Source: an uncultured Alphaproteobacteria bacterium (lineage in GTDB: Bacteria; Pseudomonadota; Alphaproteobacteria; RF32; CAG-239). From it: a DNA stretch of 64,000 nt. The notes beneath the pieces were generated by a model. The model made no database searches. It was not told where the DNA came from and saw nothing but the letters and a program-made list of their open reading frames with translations. Positions 27,775-36,645 of the stretch are shown piece after piece (position 1 is the first letter of the stretch; each line of letters begins with the position of its first letter). The stretch is from NCBI GenBank assembly GCA_944391615.1, contig CALXUE010000001.1, forward strand, positions 62,001-126,000, written 5' to 3'. The position numbers and the translations under genes are program-made.

Positions 27775-28031
27775 CTCATATTATAGCGATGAACATAGCC
27801 TTTACAATAAGTCCCCTTTTGCTTTTGATAGCGTATGTTTTGCGCTTTTATAACATCACGATTTTTTTCGCGCCGCTCTGGTTTTGAAACAAAAATCATA
27901 TCTTTTTCACGATCTACAAGCTCAACTTTGCGAATCTCAATCCCAAACTCATCTTTCAAAACAGCAGCCAATTCTTGCACTTCTTTGGAAGACATCCGCA
28001 CAAGCTCTTCTACTACTTTTTTCAAATCCAT
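27759..28031 (-). CDS. small protein resembling the bL12 N-terminal domain
   Basis: 90 residues from ATG 28031 (a GTG six bases upstream is possible). Residues 3-35 (LKKVVEELVRMSSKEVQELA...) resemble the dimerisation helix pair of ribosomal protein L7/L12, whose family pattern is VEELSxLTxxEAAELxKxLExKxGV. The L12 globular C-terminal domain is absent. Instead there is a basic segment with QNIRYQKQKGTYCKGYVHRY. Homology is a suggestion only, as the matched helices are short. No Shine-Dalgarno sequence. Monocistronic, with its own terminator. Confidence 0.7.
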   Translation of the reverse strand: MDLKKVVEELVRMSSKEVQELAAVLKDEFGIEIRKVELVDREKDMIFVSKPERREKNRDVIKAQNIRYQKQKGTYCKGYVHRYNMRKNHC

Positions 28032-28108
28032 ATGCACAATAATTTTAAGTTTAATAATTTTTTTTCAGGCTCAAACTACCACACAAATATCAAAAGTCAA
28101 ACAAAACA

Positions 28109-29437
28109 TCAATTTTCGTTATGCTCTTTCTGAGCTTTGGCACGCTGTTTTTCGGCACGCAACTTATCAAAATATTCGATTCTTTTCTTAATTTCGCGTT
28201 CATAACCTCTATCCACCGGATAATAGAGCTTCACGCGGTGCATTCCGTCTGGAAAATAATTTGCCCCCGAAAACCCGTCTTCACAGTCAGGATCATATTC
28301 ATACCCCTCATGGTAGCCAAGCTGTTTCATAAGTTTTGTCGGGGCGTTCAAAATATTTTTCGGCGGCATAAGCGAGCCTGTTTTGCGCGCCGTTTCTCTT
28401 GCGGCGTGCATAGCCTTATAAACACCGACAGACTTAGGAGCGGTAGCCAAATAAGCCGCGAGCTGAAAAACGGCCAAATCACCTTCGGGAGAGCCCAACC
28501 TATCATACGTATCCCAACAAGCAATTGCTTGAGTAACAGCGTTTGGATCAGCCAAAGACACATCTTCCACCGCAAAGCGAGTCAAACGCCGTAAAACATA
28601 TTTTGGATCTTCACCGGCTTCAATCATTCTGGCCACCCAATAGAGAGCGGCATCCACATCCGACCCACGCAAAGACTTATGCACGGCCGAAATCAAATTA
28701 TAATGCCCATCGCGCCCTTTGTCATAAACAGGTGCCCGAGAACGAATAATTTTCATAACGGCGTCTTTATCAAAAATCTCATTTGGCTGAGCATAATTCC
28801 AAATACTCTCCGCCAAATTTAGAATATATCGTCCATCACCATCGGCAATTGTCTTAATAAATTCGCGTGCTTCAGCATCAACCGGAAGCTTTTTACCCAT
28901 TTCTTTTTCAGCCCGCTCGAGCAAAATTTCAAATTCAGGTTCATTCAACCGATTAAGCACAAACACCTGACATCTGGAAAGCAGCGCGGCATTAAGTTCA
29001 AAAGAAGGATTTTCGGTTGTAGCCCCAACCAAAATCACCGTTCCATCTTCAACATATGGCAAAAAACCATCTTGCTGCGATTTATTAAAACGATGAATTT
29101 CATCCACAAAAAGCAAAGTGCCTTTACCTTGGTTGGCACGACGCTCCTGCGCATATTGAAACACGCGCTTCAAATCTGCCACACCGGAAAAAACGGCAGA
29201 AATTTGTTCAAAATAAAGATTCGTATGCTCGGCAATCAATCGTGCAATCGTCGTTTTACCACATCCTGGAGGCCCCCAAAGAATAAACGACGTAATTTTA
29301 CCGGATTTAAGCATTCTACCCAAAGGCGCATCATCACCAATCACATTATCCTGCCCCACAACTTCATTTAAGGACTGCGGGCGCATTCTATCAGCCAAAG
29401 GGCGTTTAATCCGTGTAGAAAATAAAGTTTCTTCCAT
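28109..29437 (-). CDS. rarA: replication-associated recombination protein A (MgsA/RarA)
   Basis: 442 residues, AAA+ clamp-loader-like ATPase. Near the start is RPLADRMRPQSLNEVVGQDN, followed by Walker A WGPPGCGKTTIARL (around residue 55), Walker B LFVDEIHRFNKSQQDGFLP (around 108) and sensor 1 GATTENPSFELNAALLSRC. The C-terminal MgsA_C domain begins near residue 255 (HYNLISAVHKSLRGSDVDAA). It acts at stalled forks. ATG 29437 has AAGGTGATG upstream and is preferred to GTG 29455. Its start lies within 15 bases of the stop of the VirD4-like gene. Confidence 0.95.
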   Translation of the reverse strand: MEETLFSTRIKRPLADRMRPQSLNEVVGQDNVIGDDAPLGRMLKSGKITSFILWGPPGCGKTTIARLIAEHTNLYFEQISAVFSGVADLKRVFQYAQERRANQGKGTLLFVDEIHRFNKSQQDGFLPYVEDGTVILVGATTENPSFELNAALLSRCQVFVLNRLNEPEFEILLERAEKEMGKKLPVDAEAREFIKTIADGDGRYILNLAESIWNYAQPNEIFDKDAVMKIIRSRAPVYDKGRDGHYNLISAVHKSLRGSDVDAALYWVARMIEAGEDPKYVLRRLTRFAVEDVSLADPNAVTQAIACWDTYDRLGSPEGDLAVFQLAAYLATAPKSVGVYKAMHAARETARKTGSLMPPKNILNAPTKLMKQLGYHEGYEYDPDCEDGFSGANYFPDGMHRVKLYYPVDRGYEREIKKRIEYFDKLRAEKQRAKAQKEHNEN

Positions 29438-29451
29438 AACTTTCATCACCT

Positions 29452-31992
29452 TCACGATAATTTTTTATCATTTTCAAAAGGATTCTCTTCAGTATCATTG
29501 GCTCTAAAAGCATCATCGCTAAGCCACCAATCATCATCATCTTTGCGTTTTTCTTCATCAACATCATCCGATAAAACGTCAGCCGTTTGATTTTCATCAA
29601 CATTGATTTCATCAAAAGTTTCCTTATCATTCACTTCAGTTTCATCATTTCTTGCGACAAAAGCAAAATGCACTTTATCATCAGGATTTTGCGCAACATC
29701 ACGCGTTTCCACAACGTTATCATCGACATTGTTATTTTCTACAACGCCATTATCGACATTGACATCGTCATCATCAACTTCAACAATATTGTTACTTTGA
29801 ACATCATCGCTTTCTGCAATATCCTGATCTTCAGAAAAATCTTCGACCACCCCCTGCTCTTCACCTTCAGTTACTGCATCTTCAGCAAGCATGTTTTCAT
29901 CAAACTCTGCATGATAAAAATCACCATCTGGCAAAGGCGGCACATCCACATCCTGAGCATTACGTGCTTTCACAAGATCAGCATCCAAAAACAACATAGG
30001 CTTTTTCAAAGAAAGCAAATTAAATCTGGCATCTAAATTAAAACGTTCGGCATCGACCTTAATCGGCAGATTATAAAACCCTCTGATGAGCAACCAATGC
30101 TGAGAATTGGTAATATTTTTATATGTACGCAAAGCCACCAGCTCATCTGCAATTTTTCGATAATAATAAGCATCGGCCACACCTTTTTTCACCTTAGAAA
30201 ACGTACTGGTTTTCACCATGGGAATCTGCACAGACTTAGAACCGAATACCGCCAATTCTCTAAATTGTTGGCTAAGCTCCACATTATTTTTAGCAAACAA
30301 AAGCTTGTGGTCGCAAGAAGCTTGTAAAACTTCCACGGCCGATTTTCCATAAGCCTCGCTAACATCTTTAAGATTATTAGTAAGCAACAAGAAACTGATA
30401 TTTTTTTCAGCCCCGAACTTCAAACCACGTTCAAGCGAGCTAAATGGCGGCAAATTATTCCAGTCATCAATCACAAACAACAAGCGCATTTTCTGAGCTG
30501 ATTTATGTTTTTCCAAATTGCGTTCAATCAACATATCCAGCATCAAACGCGACATATTGGCCGCAAAGGGATTTTGAGCAGACAAATAAACCGTACACGG
30601 GCACCACTCACCGCTATCTTTACGCATAGCCCGCGCATACTTAAGAGAAAAATCACTGGAAGAACAGCGTTCGCGAATAGAGTCCTGCCGAAACATATCC
30701 ATATGAGCAACAATACCATCAAACAATTTTTTTCTGGTTTCAAAAGCCAACCCAAGCAACTCTTGCACCATATCAACAATAGCAGCCCCATACCCAAACA
30801 ACAGTGTTTCTTTGAGCATACTCTGCAAAAACGCCGCCCAAACATCAACTTGAGGATTTTTGATAGAACGCAAATTTTGCAACAAGAGCAAATCATAAAT
30901 CATAGGCAAACAGAGCTCTTTTCCTTTCCAGGGCTCAGGAATACCGTTCCAACTTCCGATAGGCAAATAATTTTCGACCTGCGTTCTGCCGGCAGCCAAG
31001 TCATCAATAGCAGACTGTGCCACATTTTGAGGCATAACGGCATAATAGCTCAGCAAAATATCTTTATCTTCAGCGCTAAATTGGCCTCTGTCAATCAAAT
31101 TAGCCAACAAATAATCATTAGCACATGCTTGTTCAACCTTTGCCACAGAAAAATTCAGCAAAGCCTCACACGCCAAATTAGACAACCTCCGCCAATACAA
31201 ATCCTCAACATCAGGCAACAAATGCTCAGCCAAGCGACGCAAATAAAGTTCGCGTTTTTGGCTTTTTGCAGGCATATCTTTATCCGAAAGAGGATTCCAT
31301 CTGGGCCAAAATTCATTTTTCAAAGGATTGTCAATTTTATCCCAATCAAAACAAAAGACACGCCCCAAACCAAATCTATGCCCTGAGGTAAATTTCATCA
31401 AATCACCGGTAGTATCAATAGCAACCACACTTGAAAGATTAGACATCAAAATAGAAGGCACGGCCACGGTTGAAGTTTTGCCCAATCCATCACCCCCCCA
31501 AACCAAAACGGATGAAGGAGCATCGGGTGAAACAATTTTACCCTCAAAACGTCCCAAAAAAATGCTCTGACCGGCATTGATAGGCATATTCTGCACATCT
31601 TCACGCTTAGCCATACGATGATTGAGACGATACCACAAATTAAACGAACTCTGGCTTGACATATAAGCCTTAAACAAAAACACCAAGAACAGAGCCGGCG
31701 ACAAGAGTGGAATAAACATAGTCCAATGAGGATTATGAGCATTCCACAAAGCCTTCACCCAAAAAGAATATGCACCAAACACATTCAAAGGGTTCTGCTT
31801 AACATTCAACAAAAAACGATAAATTCTGTGTGTATTTCGTGTTGTGACCCCATATTCCACAAACTGATAAATAATCAGTGTAAGCAAATCCGCAATCCAA
31901 AAATAAATAACTGAGCACAACAAAAAGACAAGGGCTTTAACCCACCAAGCCCATTTACGCGCTTTTATTCGTTTTATATATAAATTTTCCAT
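29452..31992 (-). CDS. VirD4/TraG-like type IV coupling ATPase with acidic tail
   Basis: 846 residues from ATG 31992 (AAGG upstream). Two N-terminal membrane regions (about 20-45 and 95-115) lead to a P-loop ATPase domain. Walker A is VWGGDGLGKTSTVAVPSIL (around 165). The next strand reads SVVAIDTTGDLMKFTSGHRFG, matching the family DPKGEL-TagyR segment, then FWPRWNPLS. Walker B is LLFVIDDWNNLPPF (around 505), with DD where most have DE. A variable C-terminal tail of about 160 residues is extremely rich in Asp, Glu, Asn and Val. The family recruits substrates to type IV secretion channels. No other virB or dot/icm gene is here. Just downstream of the pentapeptide gene. Confidence 0.85.
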   Translation of the reverse strand: MENLYIKRIKARKWAWWVKALVFLLCSVIYFWIADLLTLIIYQFVEYGVTTRNTHRIYRFLLNVKQNPLNVFGAYSFWVKALWNAHNPHWTMFIPLLSPALFLVFLFKAYMSSQSSFNLWYRLNHRMAKREDVQNMPINAGQSIFLGRFEGKIVSPDAPSSVLVWGGDGLGKTSTVAVPSILMSNLSSVVAIDTTGDLMKFTSGHRFGLGRVFCFDWDKIDNPLKNEFWPRWNPLSDKDMPAKSQKRELYLRRLAEHLLPDVEDLYWRRLSNLACEALLNFSVAKVEQACANDYLLANLIDRGQFSAEDKDILLSYYAVMPQNVAQSAIDDLAAGRTQVENYLPIGSWNGIPEPWKGKELCLPMIYDLLLLQNLRSIKNPQVDVWAAFLQSMLKETLLFGYGAAIVDMVQELLGLAFETRKKLFDGIVAHMDMFRQDSIRERCSSSDFSLKYARAMRKDSGEWCPCTVYLSAQNPFAANMSRLMLDMLIERNLEKHKSAQKMRLLFVIDDWNNLPPFSSLERGLKFGAEKNISFLLLTNNLKDVSEAYGKSAVEVLQASCDHKLLFAKNNVELSQQFRELAVFGSKSVQIPMVKTSTFSKVKKGVADAYYYRKIADELVALRTYKNITNSQHWLLIRGFYNLPIKVDAERFNLDARFNLLSLKKPMLFLDADLVKARNAQDVDVPPLPDGDFYHAEFDENMLAEDAVTEGEEQGVVEDFSEDQDIAESDDVQSNNIVEVDDDDVNVDNGVVENNNVDDNVVETRDVAQNPDDKVHFAFVARNDETEVNDKETFDEINVDENQTADVLSDDVDEEKRKDDDDWWLSDDAFRANDTEENPFENDKKLS

Positions 31993-32105
31993 ACTCAGCC
32001 TTACAAAAACCAAGTTATGATAGCAAATTTTCCCAAAACTTCAAGAGAGATAATTAAGCAATTTTTAGAAAAGAAATTTAAATTTTTGCCGCCAAAACTA
32101 AGAAA

Positions 32106-33308
32106 CTAGCGTTCAAAGCCGCCTCTACCGCGTACCATATCCGAAGAAATTTCCATAGATTTGTGCTGTTTGCGTTCTTCCTGCTCTTTTTCTTGGAGTT
32201 CACGCTGCCGTTCTTTGCGTGCTTCCAACACCGCCTGTTTATTTTTTTCAATATTTTCCAAAACCTTTTCTTTTCGTTCATCGCTTTTTGCTTTTTGCTC
32301 AGATTTAACTTGCTCCAAAATTTCCTCATCTTTAATTTTAGGTTTAGCGGCATCACGCCTAAAAACCTTGCGTCCGGCATCAAAAATTTTATCAATAGAC
32401 ACACCTTTTGAACGCGACACATCCCACACACCGATTTCTCTGCCGTCATCCACAAACAAGTCCATCCAGTCCATGCCTTTCCAACCTTCTTTTTGATTTT
32501 TTTTGCGAGGAGCCATAAGCTGTTGCATTTCGGCGGGTGTTGGCGGGCGCCCCAAGGCTTGAGCAATTTGCTGCGGTGTAATAATGCATTCACTCAAATT
32601 CAACCCTATAATATTAACACCGGTAAAATCCACCCCGCTAAAATCCACACCACGTAAATCGAGCTGAGACAAGTCAATTTTCTTCAAATCCAAAAGTTTA
32701 AGATTAATTCTGGTCAAATTGAGCTTATGCGGAAAGTTTTTAGCAAGAAACTCCACCAATTCCTGCAACTCCTCCAGACCGATTTCATCGATTCTTAAAT
32801 CCAGCAGAAAAGCTCCGTTCAAATCAGCTTCACTCAATTTAACCTTATCAAAACGGGCCCGATTAAACACCGTATCACGCAAAATAGCCCCTGAAAGATT
32901 AGCCTCGGACAAATCCGCACCCGAGAAATCAGCACCGGTCAAATCTGCACCGGTAAAATCCACACCTTTAAGCGACACATTTCTAAAATCCGCCCCAATT
33001 AATGAGGCACCGGCAAAATTAGCCCCATCCAAATTTTTACCGACAAAAGACTGCTTTTCAAAAACCTTACCGCTAAAATTTCTGTCATCACGCACATCAG
33101 CTAGAGGCAGCGTTTGCTCAACAACAGACAAACCACCTTGATAGGTTGTTTTAATATGGTGTTCATCTTTCAAAGATTTAACATTTTCCGGCAATTTAAT
33201 ATCTTCAAAGCCCTCTAAAAGCCAATCATCATTCAAATCGACTTCATCATCACGCAAAGTAGACACACTGTGCCACTTAATATTTTTATCATCATCATCG
33301 ACAGTCAT
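32106..33308 (-). CDS. pentapeptide-repeat protein with charged coiled-coil tail
   Basis: 400 residues. Residues about 65-150 and 190-225 are A(D/N)LxG-type pentapeptide repeats (for example GADFRNVSLKGVDFTGADLT and SGADLSEANLSGAILRD), which fold as a right-handed quadrilateral beta-helix. A helical segment (ELQELVEFLAKNFPHKLNL) interrupts them. The middle holds WKGMDWMDLFVDDGREIGVW and the C-terminal 110 residues are a Lys/Glu/Arg/Gln-rich coiled coil ending in RGRGGFER. No signal peptide, so it is probably cytoplasmic. It sits between a TolC/SPOR-like lipoprotein and the VirD4-like ATPase, with gaps of 76 and 113 bases; a role with them is inferred. Confidence 0.85.
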   Translation of the reverse strand: MTVDDDDKNIKWHSVSTLRDDEVDLNDDWLLEGFEDIKLPENVKSLKDEHHIKTTYQGGLSVVEQTLPLADVRDDRNFSGKVFEKQSFVGKNLDGANFAGASLIGADFRNVSLKGVDFTGADLTGADFSGADLSEANLSGAILRDTVFNRARFDKVKLSEADLNGAFLLDLRIDEIGLEELQELVEFLAKNFPHKLNLTRINLKLLDLKKIDLSQLDLRGVDFSGVDFTGVNIIGLNLSECIITPQQIAQALGRPPTPAEMQQLMAPRKKNQKEGWKGMDWMDLFVDDGREIGVWDVSRSKGVSIDKIFDAGRKVFRRDAAKPKIKDEEILEQVKSEQKAKSDERKEKVLENIEKNKQAVLEARKERQRELQEKEQEERKQHKSMEISSDMVRGRGGFER

Positions 33309-33384
33309 AAATCAAACACCTGCCAATCAAAAGCTCGTCAACTTTTACTATAATAAGCCAAAATCGCGTATTTTACAAATATTT

Positions 33385-35406
33385 TTATCTTAAAAAACAA
33401 TCTTCATGATTTTTCCGCAAATAATTGCACAAATCACGCAAATTAGCCTTTTCGGAATAAATCAACAACCGATGAAACATCTTGCCGTGAACTTGAGCTT
33501 TTTGTTGCATAGGCTCAAAATTTTTCAACTGCGGATAAGTTGAGCTCAACCTTTTCCAATCATTATCATAGTTTTTAGGATAGATATAAGCACCAAGCTG
33601 TAACACTTTGCGACGATTCGGTTCTTCACCGACATAAGGAGCATATCTATCTTTCGGATGAGACTGAATTTTTTCCATAGAATTTTTCTTGCGCAAAATC
33701 AAATCAGAAACTTTAGGCTTCTCATTTTGAGTAGCCATAGCCTTTGCGGGCACCGGAGATTTTGCTTTAAGTTTAGGCTCCAAAAACTCAAACGAAGCCT
33801 CCTTAACAGGTTCATCATCAAATTCTTGAGCATTTTCAGACATTTTTGCAGATTCGTTAACGCGTGTATTTTCATCGGCCTGCCAACGTTTTTCATCATC
33901 AGAAAGTTTTTCCCCTTCAACCACTTTTTCAAGCCAATTATCACCTGTTGCCCAGCGTTCATGATGATTTTCCACCTGAAGTGCCTTTTCTTTGTTTTTC
34001 TGAGCTTCTTCATAAGCTTGATTAAGCAAAATAACTCTATCTGACGTAAAACCTTTTTTAAACGTATCAGCCAACACGGCAGGCGTATCGGCATAAAAAG
34101 AACAGCCGAAAGGATTATAACCTGCATAAAAATACAAAGAGGCAATAGCACTTGAGCGTTCAGCTTTAACGCGTTCACGCAGAATTTCCAGTTTTAAGAG
34201 CAAAACCTGCTTGTCCAAAAGTGTTTCCTTGTCGGCATAAGACAAATCTCGGCTCTTCAAACGAGAAACCTCTTTTTTAAGATTCGTATATTCTCGATTC
34301 GTCTTGTCCAAATCAAGCGTCGTCACTTTAACCACATGGAACATCAAGTTAATCTGAACAAAGATGGAAGACACCAACTCATCATAAATTTTTTCTTTCA
34401 ACCGAAAAGCCTCATCAGAATTTTGGCTTTTCTGATAAGCCGCAATAGCCCCGATTAAACCGTTAGCTGCCTTATCAGCCTGTTTTTCCAAAGCCTCTAT
34501 ATAGAGCACCTGATTTTGCTCAAATCCGTTAATATCCAAACTTTTATCAGCATCATAATTATAAGCAATATATCTATCAATAGCCACAAAATCATAATCT
34601 CTGATTTTTGCCTCAGGAGATTCGAACTCCGGACGTTTGTGCATAGCCGCTCTTTGATAAACTTCAGGCGACATTTTTTTATCCAATTCATTGAGTTCAA
34701 AGAACTTACGCCCATCAAGCTTAAGCTTGTCATTATCATCCTTAATCAATTGGCGATAAGTCACCACTTCATTAACCAAATTTTCTCTCAGCTCCGGCAG
34801 TTGCACAAGAGCCGCCTCAAGGGAAGACTTATAAGACATTTCTTCATCGCTGAGCTTACCGCCAAGGTTATATTTTGCATTCAAGGCGGCCAATTTAGTT
34901 TTTTCAGTCTGAATAAGATTATTTATTTTGCGAATAATTTTTTCCGAAGCCAAAATGTCACCATGCGTTTTCACCGCAGCCACAGCCAAACTCTGAGCAG
35001 ATTTTTGCATAATCAACAAAGAGGCCTGTTCAGGCGTTTCAGCCAAATAAGCACCGGCATACAAAATAGCATAATCAAGAGCGCGCACACCATTATAAAG
35101 AGCATTTCCGTTATCGGGAGAATTTAATACATTAAGGATAATATCTTTTGGCGAAAGGTTAGGATTGGTCGTATAAATTTTTTGGCGCATATCTTCACTG
35201 AGTTTAAGCGTATTATACTTAACGGCACGCGCCATACCATCATACACATCGACAGCCCTGCTGACTTTAATCGGTTTTTCTTGTTTTAAGGCACAAACAT
35301 TGGTTGAAGCCGCATTTTGGGCGGTGTTATTATCCTGTTTTTCAACCTGAGCACAAGCCCCCAACACCAAAACAGAAACCGATAACAAAGCAACATACCA
35401 TTTCAT
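33385..35406 (-). CDS. lipoprotein with TolC-like helical domain and C-terminal SPOR domain
   Basis: 673 residues from ATG 35406, which starts a lipoprotein signal MKWYVALLSVSVLVLGAC (lipobox LGAC). Residues about 45-420 are long helices arranged like an outer-membrane efflux factor: GMARAVKYNTLKLSEDM, NGVRALDYAILYAGAYLAE, a coiled coil, KRPEF, and the closing ERVKAERSSAIASLYFYAGYNPFG. I see no clear beta-barrel strands. A charged linker leads to residues about 605-673, which look like a SPOR domain: VLQLGAYIYPKNYDNDWKRL and HRLLIYSEKANLRDLCNYL. SPOR domains bind denuded septal glycan. This architecture is one I do not recognise. It heads the pentapeptide/VirD4-like set. Confidence 0.8.
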   Translation of the reverse strand: MKWYVALLSVSVLVLGACAQVEKQDNNTAQNAASTNVCALKQEKPIKVSRAVDVYDGMARAVKYNTLKLSEDMRQKIYTTNPNLSPKDIILNVLNSPDNGNALYNGVRALDYAILYAGAYLAETPEQASLLIMQKSAQSLAVAAVKTHGDILASEKIIRKINNLIQTEKTKLAALNAKYNLGGKLSDEEMSYKSSLEAALVQLPELRENLVNEVVTYRQLIKDDNDKLKLDGRKFFELNELDKKMSPEVYQRAAMHKRPEFESPEAKIRDYDFVAIDRYIAYNYDADKSLDINGFEQNQVLYIEALEKQADKAANGLIGAIAAYQKSQNSDEAFRLKEKIYDELVSSIFVQINLMFHVVKVTTLDLDKTNREYTNLKKEVSRLKSRDLSYADKETLLDKQVLLLKLEILRERVKAERSSAIASLYFYAGYNPFGCSFYADTPAVLADTFKKGFTSDRVILLNQAYEEAQKNKEKALQVENHHERWATGDNWLEKVVEGEKLSDDEKRWQADENTRVNESAKMSENAQEFDDEPVKEASFEFLEPKLKAKSPVPAKAMATQNEKPKVSDLILRKKNSMEKIQSHPKDRYAPYVGEEPNRRKVLQLGAYIYPKNYDNDWKRLSSTYPQLKNFEPMQQKAQVHGKMFHRLLIYSEKANLRDLCNYLRKNHEDCFLR

Positions 35407-35618
35407 AAGCGCAAAAACTCCAAACGCCAAACCTCAACTAATTTAGGAATAACCTACTTTTACAAATAGATAAAGCAAAAAATACGAATAATCATCTATT
35501 CTTTGCGATACAACAACACTGTAACAATTTGTAACATCTTGTTTAGTGCAAAAAAATAAATTTTGTGATAGTGAGAAAATAGTTTTGTAGTTTAACTTGA
35601 TTACAGAAGGAATTTTTC

Positions 35619-36641
35619 ATGACAAATGCAGTTAAAGTAGCGGTTATCGGTGCCGGTGTAATGGGACGCAACCACCTTAAGACATATAAATCTTTGCAAG
35701 GTGTTGAGCTTGTCGGTGTCTACGACATATTCCCAGAAGCAGCACAAAAAGCCGCCGACATGTTTGGCATAAAAGCATACCACTCAATGGAGGAAGTCGC
35801 CCAAGAGGTAGACGCCGTCAGCGTTGTCACAACTTCTGTAACCCACGCAGATGTCGGTGAGTTTTTCTTAAACAAAGGCATTCATTGCTTAATGGAAAAA
35901 CCGCTTGCCACCACAGAGGAAGGTTGCCAAAGATTAATCAACGCCGCCAAAAAGAACAATGTAACTTTGTTGGTTGGGCACATTGAGCAATTCAACCCTG
36001 CGGTTGAACAAATGCACAAAATTTTGAGCAACTCCGGCAAAATCAGAGCCTTAACGGCCCAAAGAATGTCTGCCGCCTCCGGCCGTATAACGGATGTTGA
36101 CGTTGCCATGGATTTGATGATTCACGATGTTGAAGTTGTGATGTCATTAGTTAAATCCGAAGTCAAAAACGTTCACGTTGCCGCTGTTAAAACGCCAGAT
36201 CATCCGGCCGGAAAAGATTATATAACAGCACTGCTCGAATTTGAAAACGGCGTTATAGCTGATTTAACGGCCAGCCGTATCACCCAAGCCCGTGTCAGAA
36301 CATTGACCGTCACAACCGATACCAACTATATTGATATGGACTTCATTAACCAAAGCATAAACGTCCACACCCAAGGACGTATGCCTTATGTCAACCAAGA
36401 AGAAATTCCTGATTGGATGAACTATGGCTTAAAAGGCAGCGTTGAACAATTGTTTATTCCAACCAATCAACCTCTGCAAGCTGAGTTAACGCACTTTATC
36501 AGCTGCGTAAACGGTCAAAGCACACCAAGAATTACGGGTGAAGATGCCTTGTCAGCATTGCGTGTTTTGTGGAAGATTGAAGAAAAATTGGGGCTTATAG
36601 CCGACAAAGACAAGCAAACATTGGTTCTCGCCGCAGAATAA
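35619..36641 (+). CDS. Gfo/Idh/MocA family NAD(P)-dependent oxidoreductase
   Basis: 340 residues. The Rossmann motif VAVIGAGVMGRNHLKTYKSL is at the N-terminus, then VDAVSVVTTSVTHADVGEFF and HCLMEKPLATTEEGCQRLIN, which carries the EKP motif. VMDLMIHDVEVV holds the catalytic-type His/Asp region of the C-terminal domain. Members oxidise sugars or sugar nucleotides; some act in surface-glycan pathways. Substrate unknown. AAGGAA precedes the ATG. truA follows after 4 bases. The 170-base upstream region has a TGTAAC-AATT-TGTAAC direct repeat near 35520 that could be an operator. Confidence 0.9.
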   Translation: MTNAVKVAVIGAGVMGRNHLKTYKSLQGVELVGVYDIFPEAAQKAADMFGIKAYHSMEEVAQEVDAVSVVTTSVTHADVGEFFLNKGIHCLMEKPLATTEEGCQRLINAAKKNNVTLLVGHIEQFNPAVEQMHKILSNSGKIRALTAQRMSAASGRITDVDVAMDLMIHDVEVVMSLVKSEVKNVHVAAVKTPDHPAGKDYITALLEFENGVIADLTASRITQARVRTLTVTTDTNYIDMDFINQSINVHTQGRMPYVNQEEIPDWMNYGLKGSVEQLFIPTNQPLQAELTHFISCVNGQSTPRITGEDALSALRVLWKIEEKLGLIADKDKQTLVLAAE

Positions 36642-36645
36642 TTAA

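Noticed and set aside
29587-30036. Long plus-strand frame opposite the acidic tail of the VirD4-like gene
   Set aside because: Antisense shadow of Asp/Glu/Asn-rich codons; Ile/Phe-rich product, no ribosome site.
30505-31386. 293-codon plus-strand frame opposite the VirD4-like gene
   Set aside because: Antisense to conserved Walker-motif coding sequence; no promoter or ribosome site.
33001-33040. CAAAATTAGCC match to the repeat-element end inside the pentapeptide gene
   Set aside because: It is simply codons for Ala-Asn-Phe in a pentapeptide repeat; no neighbouring left end or C/T tract.
29452-35406. Complete type IV secretion or conjugation locus
   Set aside because: Only a coupling-protein-like ATPase is recognisable; no VirB4, VirB8-10, relaxase or Dot/Icm core genes are in the window.
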